A stretch of 33,794 nucleotides of DNA from Bacteroidales bacterium (GCA_016287075.1 JAEEVC010000029.1:1-33794), one strand, 5' to 3'. Shown: positions 7,907-16,200, counted from the stretch's first letter. Numbers and translations are program-made. Notes: a model not told the origin generated them from the sequence alone.

Positions 7907-7907
7907 A

Positions 7908-8204
7908 ATGAGAGTATTCAAGTTTTCCGCATATGGAGACAGTATGGGAACGCGTCTCCTCGGTGCCAAAATCAGGGCCGACCTTCGTCCGCTGCTGGAC
8001 GGGGATGAGAAAGTTGTGCTTGATTTCTCCGGCGTGGACACCGTTACCAACTCATTCGCAGATGAATGCATCGCCAAACTCCTTCTTGAAATGTCACTTG
8101 ACCAGTTGAAGTCAAAGACCACTTTTACCGGCCTTACCCCTATGGCCGAGCGCAGCATTCTCACCGCCCTCAAAAGACGCCGGATGCAGATAGCAGGGAA
8201 TTAA
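7908..8204 (+). CDS. STAS-like domain protein (DUF4325)
   Basis: This 98-residue protein has the features of the DUF4325 STAS-like family: a first strand and turn (FKFSAYGDSMGTRLLGAKIRADLRPLL), the core strand VVLDFSGVDTVTNSFADECIAKLL, and a C-terminal basic helix (RSILTALKRRRMQ). The conserved 'nSFadE' stretch is present. STAS-fold proteins commonly bind partner ATPases or kinases. Its natural partner would be the upstream gene, which is broken here, so the protein is left without its usual neighbour. I chose ATG 7908 because it directly follows the upstream stop and begins the recognisable domain; an in-frame start at 7827 would add 27 unrelated residues. No DNA-binding domain is present. 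Confidence 0.75.
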   Translation: MRVFKFSAYGDSMGTRLLGAKIRADLRPLLDGDEKVVLDFSGVDTVTNSFADECIAKLLLEMSLDQLKSKTTFTGLTPMAERSILTALKRRRMQIAGN

Positions 8205-8207
8205 TGT

Positions 8208-8227
8208 CGCTGTTTGGCCAAACAGCG
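8208..8227. terminator. Perfect 20-bp palindrome after the STAS-like gene
   Basis: CGCTGTTTGGCCAAACAGCG is fully self-complementary: 8-bp stem with a GGCC loop. It starts four bases after the STAS stop. No T-run follows, so it may be a protein-binding site or a weak terminator. A second hairpin, AGTTGTTT with AAACAACT, follows before 8300. Confidence 0.45.
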
Positions 8228-8320
8228 TTGATGATGTGGCGCGATGGCCAAATAAGTTGTTTCGAGTGTCTCTCTTGCCAGAAACAAACAACTCCTTCAT
8301 TTCCAGAATGATCCGCCGTG

Positions 8321-9286
8321 TCATTTCGTCCGGCCGAGGAGGCTGTCGGCGAAGCGGCGGAGCAGGTCGTAGCCTTCGCCGGAAACCGCTTCGGTGGCAG
8401 CAGACAGGGCACGCCCGTGCAGGCGGGCGATTTCCGCCTGGGCGTCGGCGGCGACGTCAACGGCCTGATACAGGGCCATGACCCGGGCGATCTTGCCGGC
8501 CGGATCGTCCCCTGAAGGCACGGAGAGCGCTTCGGCAAGGCCCTCGGCGCCCTTTTCCATTGCGCGGACCGTCAGCCAGCTTTTCTTGCCGTTGAGGATG
8601 TCCCCCCCGATGGGCTTGCCGAAGACCTTGCTGTCGCCGTAGGCATCGAGGTAGTCGTCGGCCACCTGGAAAGCGAGCCCGAGTTCGTAGCCGTAGCGGT
8701 ACAGGGCCTCGCAGACCTGCGCCGGCGCACCGCCGATCAGGGCGCCCATTTTGGCGGAGCAGGCAATCAGCACGGCCGTCTTGAGGCCGATCATCTTCAT
8801 ATAGTCTTCCATCCCGACGGACGGCATCCCCTCGAACTCCATGTCATACTGCTGGCCGTCGCAGACCTGGGCGGCCGTTGTCGTGAAGAGGTCCAGGACG
8901 GCGGGAAGCACCTTCGCCGGGGCGGAGGCGATCCGCCGGTAACTGTCGATGCACATCACGTCGCCGCTGAGGATGGCTGTATCGGCGCCCCAGCGCTTCC
9001 AGACCGTGTCACAGCCGCGGCGCATCGGGGATTTGTCCATGATGTCGTCGTGGATGAGCGTGAAGGTGTGGAAGACCTCCAGACCGGCGGCCGGTTCAAG
9101 GATCTGCGGCGTAAACGCGTCCTGGAACAGGGCATACGCCGTCAGGCAGAGCCGGGGGCGGAGCCGTTTGCCGCCGATGGCGATCATGTACCGGAGCGGG
9201 TCGTACAGGCCGGCGGGTTCGCGGGTGAATTCGATGCCGGCGAACAGGTCGTCGACGGTTTTGCGGATGCGGGCTTCTTCAATCAT
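8321..9286 (-). CDS. Polyprenyl (isoprenyl) diphosphate synthase
   Basis: This 321-residue trans-prenyltransferase condenses isopentenyl diphosphate with an allylic diphosphate. Both aspartate-rich motifs are present: DDIMD in LIHDDIMDKSPMRRG at about 94-108 and DDYLD in FQVADDYLDAYGD at about 225-237. GGKRLRPRL at about 38-46 and GLKTAV are the other family landmarks. Product length (C15, C20 or longer) cannot be settled from sequence alone; a short-chain IspA/GGPP-type enzyme feeding quinone or undecaprenyl synthesis is likely. It is the last gene of a minus-strand run, 3 bp after the thiamine pyrophosphokinase gene. The distal end is duplicated as a divergent scar at 7256-7322. Confidence 0.9.
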   Translation of the reverse strand: MIEEARIRKTVDDLFAGIEFTREPAGLYDPLRYMIAIGGKRLRPRLCLTAYALFQDAFTPQILEPAAGLEVFHTFTLIHDDIMDKSPMRRGCDTVWKRWGADTAILSGDVMCIDSYRRIASAPAKVLPAVLDLFTTTAAQVCDGQQYDMEFEGMPSVGMEDYMKMIGLKTAVLIACSAKMGALIGGAPAQVCEALYRYGYELGLAFQVADDYLDAYGDSKVFGKPIGGDILNGKKSWLTVRAMEKGAEGLAEALSVPSGDDPAGKIARVMALYQAVDVAADAQAEIARLHGRALSAATEAVSGEGYDLLRRFADSLLGRTK

Positions 9287-9289
9287 GGT

Positions 9290-9925
9290 TCAATCCAAAA
9301 TTACCAGTGCGCGGGAGGGATGGGAAAAGGTCAGGCGGACCTCATCCGCGGTGGCGCGGTTGAGCGTCGCCTGCCACCAATTGTCGAAAACAACCCCGGC
9401 TGTCTGATATTCAAGACCTTCCGATTGGATGCGGAGGCTGTTGTCGGGGGAGAATAGGGAAAAGCGGCGGCCTTCTCCGACCTGCAGGGTGCAACTGTCC
9501 GTGATGGCGAAAGCGGTCCCGTAGTCGGATACCATGTCCACGGAAATCCCCTCCAGGGAGAACAGGCGCGGGTACTCCATCAGCAGGCCGAGGTTGCCGA
9601 CCGTGTGGTCTTCGCGCTTCCCAGTGGCGCCGAGGATGTGGATCTCCGTTACCGCCGGATAGTGGCAGAGGAGGTAGCGCATTGCCTTGGTCAGGTCGTT
9701 GTCGTCCTGTTCCGCTTCCCGGTGGATCAGCGCCGCATAACGACGCAGGAGCGTCTTGGGAAGCGTGTCCATGTCCCCGACGACGGCATCCGGCAGGCGG
9801 TGGAAATGCCGCTCATAGGCCCGGACGGCCCCGTCGCAGCAGATGACCGCCCCGGCCGTTTCCAGCAGGTAGAGCGGGTACGCTTTCTTCGGGAAAAGCC
9901 CGTCGCAGAGGATCGCGGCCGTCAT
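9290..9925 (-). CDS. Thiamine pyrophosphokinase
   Basis: This 211-residue protein matches the family in order: ILCDGLFP at the N-terminus, CCDGAVRAYERHFHRLPDAVVGDMDTLPK at about 33-60 (GDxDS/T motif for pyrophosphate and magnesium), EQDDNDLTKAMRYL at about 76-89, and ILGATGKREDHTVGNLGLL at about 100-118. The C-terminal half (FSPDNSLRIQSEGLEYQT) fits the thiamine-binding domain. It transfers pyrophosphate from ATP to thiamine in the cytosol. I set the start at ATG 9925, which overlaps the stop of the upstream fusion gene by four bases (ATGA). The frame stays open far upstream, but those residues are a reading-frame shadow of fmt. Confidence 0.88.
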   Translation of the reverse strand: MTAAILCDGLFPKKAYPLYLLETAGAVICCDGAVRAYERHFHRLPDAVVGDMDTLPKTLLRRYAALIHREAEQDDNDLTKAMRYLLCHYPAVTEIHILGATGKREDHTVGNLGLLMEYPRLFSLEGISVDMVSDYGTAFAITDSCTLQVGEGRRFSLFSPDNSLRIQSEGLEYQTAGVVFDNWWQATLNRATADEVRLTFSHPSRALVILD

Positions 9926-12366
9926 GCTTCGACAGGTTTGGTTTTCGCCACCTCTTCCCGGGAGCTGCCTTCCGTGCAGCGGTAGGTCTGAGGATCGCGG
10001 AATCCGAGCAGGAAGGCCTTGACATCCATCCGCTTCTTGCCGGCGAGCTGGAGATCCTTGACGGATACGGCGCCGTCGGCCGTAGCGATGGCGAGATAGG
10101 TCTTGCCGTCGGAGAGGACCGTGCCCGGCGTGGCATGGAGCCCTTCGGCCGGCTCGCCGAAGAAGATCTTGAGCTGGACGGGCGCGCTGCCCTCCCGGAC
10201 CAGTTCGGTAAAGGCCGTCGGGTAGGGGCTGAGGCCGCGGATGAGGTTGACGATGTGCCGGGTGGAGTCGTTCCAGTCGATGTGGCAGAGCGCCCGGCTG
10301 AGTTTCGGCGCGGGTTTCAGCAGTTCGGAGCCCTGGATGAAACTGCGCTGGACGCGGGTTTCGACATTGCCTTCGACGATTCCCTCGACGGTCTGGACGA
10401 CCAGGTCGGCGCCGATGGCCATCAGTTTGTCGTGCACGTCGCCCGCCGTATCGGTCGGGGCGATGCGGCATTCCTGTCGCAGGATGATGCCGCCCGTATC
10501 GATCTTGTCGTCGATCATGAAGGTCGTCACGCCGGTGAGGTTCTCGCCGTTGATAACGGCCCAGTTGATCGGGGCGGCGCCGCGGTACTGCGGCAGCAGG
10601 GCGGCGTGGAGGTTGAAGGTGCCGAGTTTCGGCATGCTCCAGACGGCCTCCGGGAGCATCCGGAAGCCCACGACCACGAACAGGTCGGCCCTCAGGGCGG
10701 CCAGCGCCTCGAGGAAGGCGGGATCCTTGAGCTTCTCCGGCTGCAGGACGGGGAGATTATGGGCGACGGCGTATTGTTTGACGGCGCTCTCGGACAGTTT
10801 CTGCCCGCGGCCGCTGGGTTTGTCCGCGACGGTGACGACGCCGACGACCTTGTAGCGCTTCTTCAGGAGGGCGTCGAGCGGGGCGACGGCGAATTCCGGC
10901 GTGCCCATGTACACGATGCGGGTCTTCCGGAAGAAGGTCATGATCCGGCTCTTGATCCTCCGCCAGGCGGTCTTGAACCCGTCTGCGCTGAACAGCGTCG
11001 AGTCATGGATGGCCTTCCAGGTCAGGAACATGCCGATCGGGAAGAGTACCAGCGCGGAGATGAAGTTGCCGAAGAAGGCCCCCACGGCGCCGTCCCGGGC
11101 CAGTTTCGTGCCCGAGATGTCCACGACCCAGTACAGGACGAAGAACAGGACGGAGACGATGGCCGAGGTGCCGAGGCCGCCTTTCCGGATCAGGGCGCCG
11201 AGCGGGGCGCCGACGAAGAAGAGGATGAGGCAGGCGAGGGCCTGGGCGATTTTCTTCCAGATTTCCACGTTGGTCCTCCGGAGGATGAAGTTGTATTCGT
11301 AGGACTCGATGTTGTAGCTGTTCAGGTTGTTCTCCAGCTGCCGGGCATTGCTGCCTGCGCTTTCATAGGCCTTCAGCTTCTGTCTGAGGTCTTTCCATGC
11401 GAGCGGCTTCGGGATGTCCAGGTTGTCATAGCCTTTCGACCGCCAGCCCGTGTCCAGCTGGGCCCGGTGGTTGAACGGGGCCATGATCCGCATGTCCTTG
11501 AGGTGCCGGACGAGGGCCGAATCGGACAGGGCCTGCAGGGAATCCCGGCCGTGGGTGAGCTGGTCCATGTTCATCGAGCGCACCTGGTCGCTGAAGCGGA
11601 CCGAGTCGGATTTCTCGAAGGCGTAGTTCGCCAGCGGGATGATCAGTTCCTGCCGGGTGAAGTGGATCTTCTGCAGGGCGAGGGTGGTGTCGCGGTATTT
11701 CTTGGTGTTGGTTTCCTGGTAGTTGAAGCCGTTGTAGAGCTGGAAGGTCAGGTAGTCCTTGGCCTTGGAGATCTTCATGATGCCCGAATCGGCGACGGTG
11801 ATGGAGGTGTTGCCCTTGTTGTTGGTGTGGTCATAGACCATCACCCGGTACATCATTCCCGTGTTCGGGTCCCGCCGGCCGACGCGGAGGATATATCCCT
11901 CCAGGCCGTCGTAGAAGGTCCCTTCCGGGATCTTGATCTCGGACTTGGTCCGCCCGATGTCGTCGCGGAGAGTGTAGATCTGGTTGGTGGCATACGGGGA
12001 GAGGTTGTTGACCACGAAATAGGCCGCGATGCTGATGAAGATGCTGCAGATCATCAGCGGGGTCATCAGCCGCGTCAGGGAGATGCCGGAGGCTTTCAGG
12101 GCGGTGAGTTCGCTGTTTTCGCCCATCTGCCCGAGGGTCATCATCGAGGCGAGCAGCGTCGCCAGCGGCAGGGCCAGCGGCAGGGCCTGGCTGCAGACGC
12201 CCCAGAAGAGGAACTCCATGATGACCTTGAACCCGAGGCCGCGGCCGACGAGTTCGTCGATGTACAGCCAGAGGAACTGCATCATCAGAATGAAGATGAC
12301 GACGAGCAGGATCGCGAAGAACGGTCCCACGAACGACTTGACGATGAATTTGTCTAACTTCTTCAT
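9922..12366 (-). CDS. lptG-fmt: Fusion of LptF/LptG-family permease and methionyl-tRNA formyltransferase
   Basis: One open frame of 814 residues carries two complete proteins. Residues 1 to about 470 are an LptF/LptG permease: start MKKLDKFIVKSFVGPFFAILL, three N-terminal membrane segments, SELTALKASGISLTRLM, a periplasmic beta-rich middle, then three C-terminal segments (ACLILFFVGAPLGALIRKGG). It would move lipopolysaccharide from the inner membrane with LptB. From about residue 476 it is Fmt: RIVYMGTPEFAVAPLDALL, FNLHAALLPQYRGAAPINWAV (catalytic Asn and His), MIDDKIDTGG (catalytic Asp), and a C-terminal OB-like domain. Fmt formylates initiator Met-tRNA in the cytosol. ATG 10941 (MTFFRKTRIVYMG) could still serve as a separate fmt start giving 339 residues. 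I start at 12366 because upstream codons are repeat sequence. It overlaps the kinase gene by four bases. Confidence 0.88.
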   Translation of the reverse strand: MKKLDKFIVKSFVGPFFAILLVVIFILMMQFLWLYIDELVGRGLGFKVIMEFLFWGVCSQALPLALPLATLLASMMTLGQMGENSELTALKASGISLTRLMTPLMICSIFISIAAYFVVNNLSPYATNQIYTLRDDIGRTKSEIKIPEGTFYDGLEGYILRVGRRDPNTGMMYRVMVYDHTNNKGNTSITVADSGIMKISKAKDYLTFQLYNGFNYQETNTKKYRDTTLALQKIHFTRQELIIPLANYAFEKSDSVRFSDQVRSMNMDQLTHGRDSLQALSDSALVRHLKDMRIMAPFNHRAQLDTGWRSKGYDNLDIPKPLAWKDLRQKLKAYESAGSNARQLENNLNSYNIESYEYNFILRRTNVEIWKKIAQALACLILFFVGAPLGALIRKGGLGTSAIVSVLFFVLYWVVDISGTKLARDGAVGAFFGNFISALVLFPIGMFLTWKAIHDSTLFSADGFKTAWRRIKSRIMTFFRKTRIVYMGTPEFAVAPLDALLKKRYKVVGVVTVADKPSGRGQKLSESAVKQYAVAHNLPVLQPEKLKDPAFLEALAALRADLFVVVGFRMLPEAVWSMPKLGTFNLHAALLPQYRGAAPINWAVINGENLTGVTTFMIDDKIDTGGIILRQECRIAPTDTAGDVHDKLMAIGADLVVQTVEGIVEGNVETRVQRSFIQGSELLKPAPKLSRALCHIDWNDSTRHIVNLIRGLSPYPTAFTELVREGSAPVQLKIFFGEPAEGLHATPGTVLSDGKTYLAIATADGAVSVKDLQLAGKKRMDVKAFLLGFRDPQTYRCTEGSSREEVAKTKPVEA

Positions 12367-12384
12367 TCTGTTTCCTTTATACTT

Positions 12385-12480
12385 CTTCCGGTCTTCTTCC
12401 GGTTTTTCTTCCGGTTTTCCGGGAATAACCTTTGTTCCGGTTTTCCGGGAACAACCTCTGTTCCGGTTTTCCGGAGGATA
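12385..12480. repeat. 26-bp tandem repeat upstream of lptG-fmt
   Basis: Three units of ttccggttttccggga-n-aaccttg type (ending cctttg, cctctg and cctg) lie side by side, preceded by partial units made of cttccggt. The array lies 20-115 bp upstream of the lptG-fmt start, where its promoter or leader should be. No TAnnTTTG box was found in this interval. Confidence 0.65.
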
Positions 12481-12554
12481 ACCTGCCTGAACCCTCGGAC
12501 CTTCGGTCCTCGTCCCTCCCACAGTCCCTTCGGGCCTGCGGGCCCCTCCCGTTC

Positions 12555-12838
12555 ATGTAGCCACGGGCGGCTACAGGTTCCGGCAGGTCATCCTCCTCCA
12601 AACCTCCGCGGGCGGCCACAGGTTCCAGCGTCATTCTCCTCCAAACCTCCGCGGGCGGCCACAGATTCTGGAAGGTTTTCCCTGCAAACCTCCGCGGGCG
12701 GCCACAGGTTCCGGCGGGTCATCCTCCTCCAAACCTCCGCGGGCGGCCACAGGTTCCGGCAGGTCATCCTCCTCCAAACCTCCGCGGGCGGCTACAGGTT
12801 CCGGCGGGTCATCCTCCTGCAAACCTCTGCGGGGGGCA
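12555..12838. repeat. 43-45 bp tandem repeat, about 6 copies, directly after alaS
   Basis: Units begin at about 12555, 12600, 12643, 12686, 12731, 12776 and a truncated one at 12821. The core is aaacctccgcgggcggc, then cacaggttccggc, then ggtcatcctcctcc. Most units are 45 bp, two are 43. Because 45 is divisible by three the array stays open on the minus strand and would read as a 15-residue repeat (PEPVAARGGLEEDD-type), but the 43-bp units break the frame. The array abuts the alaS stop codon. Confidence 0.8.
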
Positions 12839-15454
12839 CTATTCCGTCGCGAGGCGGACGAGCGTGGCGAGGGCGTCGGGGAGGCCGGCGAGGTTGCGGC
12901 CGCCGGCCGTGGCAAGGCCGGGCTGACCGCCGCCGCCGCCCTGGATGGCCTTGGCGGCTTCGCGGATGTCCTTGCCGGCGTTCCTGCCCTTGGCGACGAG
13001 GTCGGCGGAGTACATCAGCACGAGGTTCGGCTTTTCGTCGAACGCATAGGCGCCGGCCAGGACGAAGTTCTCCGCCTTCTTCTGGAGGAGGAGCGCGACG
13101 TTGCGGACCAGCTGCGGATCGACGCTGCTGTCGAAGCGGACGACGCGGATGCCGTTGATTTCTTCGGCTGAAGCATACAACTTTTCGGCGAGCCGGGCGG
13201 CTTTCTCCGCGGCGACGGCCTCGAGCTGCTTGCGCGCGTCGGTGTTCTCTTCGATCAGTTTATGGATGGAGGCAACCAGGTCCGGCGCGTTGTTCATGAC
13301 GGCCTTGAGGTTGCGGAGCATGTCTTCCATGGCCCCGATGCGCCCTTCTGCAGCGGCACCGGTCACGGCCTCGATGCGGCGGACGCCGGCAGCTACGGCG
13401 CTTTCGGAGATGATCTTGAACAGGCCGATCGTGCCGGTGGAACGCGTGTGCGTGCCGCCGCAGAGCTCGACGCTGTCACCGAAGCGGACGACGCGGACCA
13501 CGTCGCCGTATTTCTCGCCGAAGAGGGCCATGGCGCCCATGCCGCGGGCTTCCTCCATGGTCGCGTCCCGCTTTTCGCGCAGCGGCTCGTCGGCGCGGAC
13601 CAGCTGGTTGACGCGGTGCTCGACCGCGCGGATCTCTTCGTCCGTAACCTTCTGAAAATGGGAGAAGTCGAAGCGGAAATAGTCCGGGCCCACGAAGGAA
13701 CCCTTCTGCTCCACGTGGGTGCCGAGGATTTCCCGCAGGGCCTGGTGCAGCAGGTGGGTCGCCGTGTGGTTGTTCATGATGGACTGGCGGCGCTCCGCAT
13801 CCACGACAAGGGTGAAGGGCGCGCCCGGATTCTCCGGCAGGCGCTCCGCCAGGTGGATGGTGAGGTTGTTCTCCTTGACGGTGTTCAGGATGGCGATTTC
13901 CTCGCCGGCGGCGCTGACGATCCGGCCGGTGTCGCCGACCTGGCCGCCCATCTCCGCATAGAACGGGGTCTTGTCGAAGACGAGCTGGAAGTAGGTCTTG
14001 TTCTTCTGCTTGACGGTGCGCTGCTTCATCAGGACGGCGCCTTCGCAGGTGAGCGTGTCATAGCCGAGGAAAGTGACTTCATCGCCGCTGTGGAATTCTT
14101 CCCAGTCGCCGAATTCGTTGGCGGTGGCGTTGCGGGCACGCTCCTTCTGCTTGCCGAGCTCGACGTTGAATCCCTCGAGGTCCACGGTGTAGCCCTTTTC
14201 GGTGGCAATCAGCTCGGTCAGGTCGATCGGGAAACCGTAGGTGTCATACAGGACGAAGGCGTCCACGCCGGGCAGGACCTTCGTCGCGGCGTTCTCGGCG
14301 AGTTTGTCGTCGAGCATGCGGATACCGCGGTCCAGGGTACGCAGGAAGGCGTTTTCCTCTTCACGGATGACGCTTTCGACGAGCTTCTGCTGTGCCTTCA
14401 GCTCCGGATAGGCCTCGCCCATGTCCTCGACCAGCTGGGGAACCAGGCGGGTGAGGAAGGGCTCGGTGAAGCCGAGGAAGGTATATCCGTAGCGGACGGC
14501 GCGGCGGAGGATGCGGCGGATGACGTAGCCGGCCTTCACGTTCGACGGCAGCTGGCCGTCGGCGATGGAGAAGGCGATGGCGCGGAGGTGGTCGGCGATG
14601 ACGCGCATCGCGACCTCGACCTGCCCGCCCTCGGCGTACTTGTGGCCGGAGAGTTCCTCGACCTTGCGGATGCTGCCGGAGAAGACGTCGGTCTCGTAGT
14701 TGGATTTCTTGTTCTGGAGGATCATGCAGAGGCGTTCGAAGCCCATGCCCGTATCGACGTTCTTGTTCGGCAGGAGCTCGAGGTGGCCGTCGGCCTTGCG
14801 GTTGTACTGCATGAAGACGATGTTCCAGATCTCGATGACCTCGTCGTTGTCGGTGTTGACCAGTTCACGGCCGGGCTTGGCCGCGATCTCCTCGTCGGAG
14901 CGGAGGTCGATGTGAATCTCGGAGCAGGGGCCGCAGGGGCCCGTGTCGCCCATTTCCCAGAAATTGTCGTGTTTGTTGCCCAGGAGGACATGGTCCTCCG
15001 GCATGTGCTTGAGCCAGGCCTGGCGCGCCTCCTCGTCGAGGGAAGTGCCGTCCTCGGCGCTGCCTTCAAAGACCGTCGCGTAAAGTTTGGTTTTGTCGAT
15101 CTTGTAAACCTCCGTCAGGAGCTCCCATGCCCAGTCGATGGCTTCGGTCTTGAAATAGTCGCCGAAGCTCCAGTTGCCGAGCATCTCGAACATCGTGTGG
15201 TGGCGCCCGTCGTGGCCGACCGCTTCGAGGTCATTGTGCTTTCCGCTGACCCTGAGGCACTTCTGGGAGTCGGTCGCCCGGGGGAATTTCGGCGCGCTGT
15301 TGCCGAGGAAGATATCCTTGAACTGGTTCATCCCCGCGTTGGTGAACATGAGCGTCGGGTCATTCTTGACCACCATCGGCGCGCTCGGCACGATGGTATG
15401 TCCCTTCGAGGCGAAGAATTCCAGGTACTTCTGTCTGATTTCCTTTGCAGTCAT
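12839..15454 (-). CDS. alaS: Alanyl-tRNA synthetase
   Basis: This 871-residue enzyme has the usual AlaRS length and order. The class II catalytic core opens [28 protein letters not shown], with [15 protein letters not shown] and [10 protein letters not shown]. The editing domain has [14 protein letters not shown] and [13 protein letters not shown], which supply the zinc-binding His, His, Cys and His. The C-Ala domain closes with a glycine-rich [14 protein letters not shown] stretch. It charges tRNA-Ala and clears Ser- and Gly-mischarged tRNA. The start at 15454 is set by homology and by a good promoter (TTG 15508-15510, TATTTTTG 15480-15487); the extra 47 in-frame residues upstream are not conserved-looking. 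The stop runs straight into the 45-bp repeat array. Confidence 0.96.
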   Translation of the reverse strand: MTAKEIRQKYLEFFASKGHTIVPSAPMVVKNDPTLMFTNAGMNQFKDIFLGNSAPKFPRATDSQKCLRVSGKHNDLEAVGHDGRHHTMFEMLGNWSFGDYFKTEAIDWAWELLTEVYKIDKTKLYATVFEGSAEDGTSLDEEARQAWLKHMPEDHVLLGNKHDNFWEMGDTGPCGPCSEIHIDLRSDEEIAAKPGRELVNTDNDEVIEIWNIVFMQYNRKADGHLELLPNKNVDTGMGFERLCMILQNKKSNYETDVFSGSIRKVEELSGHKYAEGGQVEVAMRVIADHLRAIAFSIADGQLPSNVKAGYVIRRILRRAVRYGYTFLGFTEPFLTRLVPQLVEDMGEAYPELKAQQKLVESVIREEENAFLRTLDRGIRMLDDKLAENAATKVLPGVDAFVLYDTYGFPIDLTELIATEKGYTVDLEGFNVELGKQKERARNATANEFGDWEEFHSGDEVTFLGYDTLTCEGAVLMKQRTVKQKNKTYFQLVFDKTPFYAEMGGQVGDTGRIVSAAGEEIAILNTVKENNLTIHLAERLPENPGAPFTLVVDAERRQSIMNNHTATHLLHQALREILGTHVEQKGSFVGPDYFRFDFSHFQKVTDEEIRAVEHRVNQLVRADEPLREKRDATMEEARGMGAMALFGEKYGDVVRVVRFGDSVELCGGTHTRSTGTIGLFKIISESAVAAGVRRIEAVTGAAAEGRIGAMEDMLRNLKAVMNNAPDLVASIHKLIEENTDARKQLEAVAAEKAARLAEKLYASAEEINGIRVVRFDSSVDPQLVRNVALLLQKKAENFVLAGAYAFDEKPNLVLMYSADLVAKGRNAGKDIREAAKAIQGGGGGQPGLATAGGRNLAGLPDALATLVRLATE

Positions 15455-15479
15455 AATTCCTAATGCATATAATAACCTG

Positions 15480-15510
15480 CAAAAATAGCGATTTTCGTGC
15501 GCATTATCAA
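15480..15510 (-). promoter_or_regulatory. alaS promoter
   Basis: On the minus strand TTG (15510-15508), a 20-bp spacer and TATTTTTG (15487-15480) form a full Bacteroidetes promoter, giving a short leader before ATG 15454. Confidence 0.75.
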
Positions 15511-15604
15511 GTTTTCCGGGGCATAAACCCTGCCGCGGGAGGGTGTGAAAGGAGTCGTATGGAATCAATAATGACTTGTTGTGAGATGAAACCATGGATA
15601 GGGG

Positions 15605-15695
15605 CTCTTCGTCCCCGTTAATGGGGATATTTGGGGATGAAACGCCGAATTTGAGCCTTTCATCCCCAAATCCACGGGTGTTCGGGGACGAAGAG
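15605..15695. repeat. Two-stage perfect palindrome (91 bp)
   Basis: CTCTTCGTCCCCG at 15605-15617 pairs with CGGGGACGAAGAG at 15683-15695. Inside it, ATTTGGGGATGAAA at 15629-15642 pairs with TTTCATCCCCAAAT at 15658-15671. Both stems are perfect and separated by symmetric 11-nt internal loops, with a 15-nt apical loop. It marks the left boundary of the AT-rich island. It may be a MITE-like palindrome or a bidirectional terminator. Confidence 0.75.
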
Positions 15696-15735
15696 GGGAA
15701 GGGGCCGTAATTTGCTTTTGCAGGCGTTTTTTCTG

Positions 15736-15767
15736 TTTGGTTTTGGCTATTCTTTTTCTTACTTTTG
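15736..15767 (+). promoter_or_regulatory. Promoter of the M64 lipoprotein leader or of a small RNA
   Basis: TTTG at 15736-15739, a 20-bp spacer and TACTTTTG at 15760-15767 make a strong plus-strand promoter. The next plus-strand gene starts at 16232, so the leader would be about 455 nt. Confidence 0.6.
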
Positions 15768-15927
15768 TAGCCGTCAAGGTGCTGGTCTCACGACTTTCCT
15801 TTGGCGGACATATTTGATGAAAGTGTTTCGCTTCATCCTTGGGTGGAATCTCGCAAATTTCAATTGAATCAGGGATAGGCAATAACCTTCATCACTTGTT
15901 TTGGCATATCGTGCATTTTGCACTGTG

Positions 15928-16200
15928 TCAATACAGGTGTGGAGTATTGTTTATTTGATTCAAGGCTTTGCGAGAGCCCCACCCAGATAAACGCGAAGAT
16001 GCTCCACACTTTTTTATGTTATTTCCACTGGTGGAGCGGGTGGAACAATAAGGGCATTGTCCTGAAATAGAATGCAAACCACATCTCTCAAGTCCGCACA
16101 GGCATACATCGAGCCAGCTGTGAGATATATCGTTTTGAATACAGAGGTGTCTTTCATGATCTCCAACACAGAAGTCATCGTTGACGACGGGCAGGAACAT
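15928..16200 (-). CDS. Doubtful Cys-rich small ORF antisense to the M64 leader
   Basis: A 90-residue minus-strand frame begins MFLPVVNDDFCVGDHERHLC and contains nine cysteines, among them CLCGLERC and CPYC, which recall a zinc-binding fold. A near-consensus -7 box (TATCATTG on the minus strand, 16228-16221) lies at a fitting distance before its ATG. Against it: its C-terminal end overlaps the strong hairpin at 15937-16009, no family is recognised, and short open frames are common in this AT-richer stretch. It may equally be chance. Confidence 0.2.
   Translation of the reverse strand: MFLPVVNDDFCVGDHERHLCIQNDISHSWLDVCLCGLERCGLHSISGQCPYCSTRSTSGNNIKKCGASSRLSGWGSRKALNQINNTPHLY
15937..16015 (+). 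promoter_or_regulatory. Hairpin plus T-run in the M64 leader: attenuator or small-RNA terminator
   Basis: GTGTGGAG at 15937-15944 pairs perfectly with CTCCACAC at 16002-16009, GTTTAT at 15949-15954 with ATAAAC at 15987-15992, and GGCT at 15964-15967 with AGCC at 15975-15978. Six T residues follow at 16010-16015. It sits about 165 nt downstream of the likely transcription start and 220 nt before the M64 start codon. It could end a roughly 240-nt small RNA or act as a conditional terminator. Confidence 0.5.

Noticed and set aside
9926..10471. N-terminal extension of the thiamine pyrophosphokinase
   Set aside because: The extra residues are Arg/Pro-rich shadow of fmt; the family start fits ATG 9925 with the ATGA overlap.
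10135..12357. A 740-residue plus-strand open frame antisense to lptG-fmt
   Set aside because: It is the codon-bias shadow of a high-GC gene: Asp/Glu/Val/Gly-rich, no domains, while the minus strand encodes two complete known proteins.
12377..12915. A repeat protein of 15-residue PEPVAARGGLEEDD units
   Set aside because: The frame is broken by 43-bp units, overlaps the end of alaS in another frame, and no promoter precedes it.
13262..15463. A 733-residue plus-strand open frame antisense to alaS
   Set aside because: Same shadow effect; the minus-strand frame is a full-length AlaRS with all motifs.
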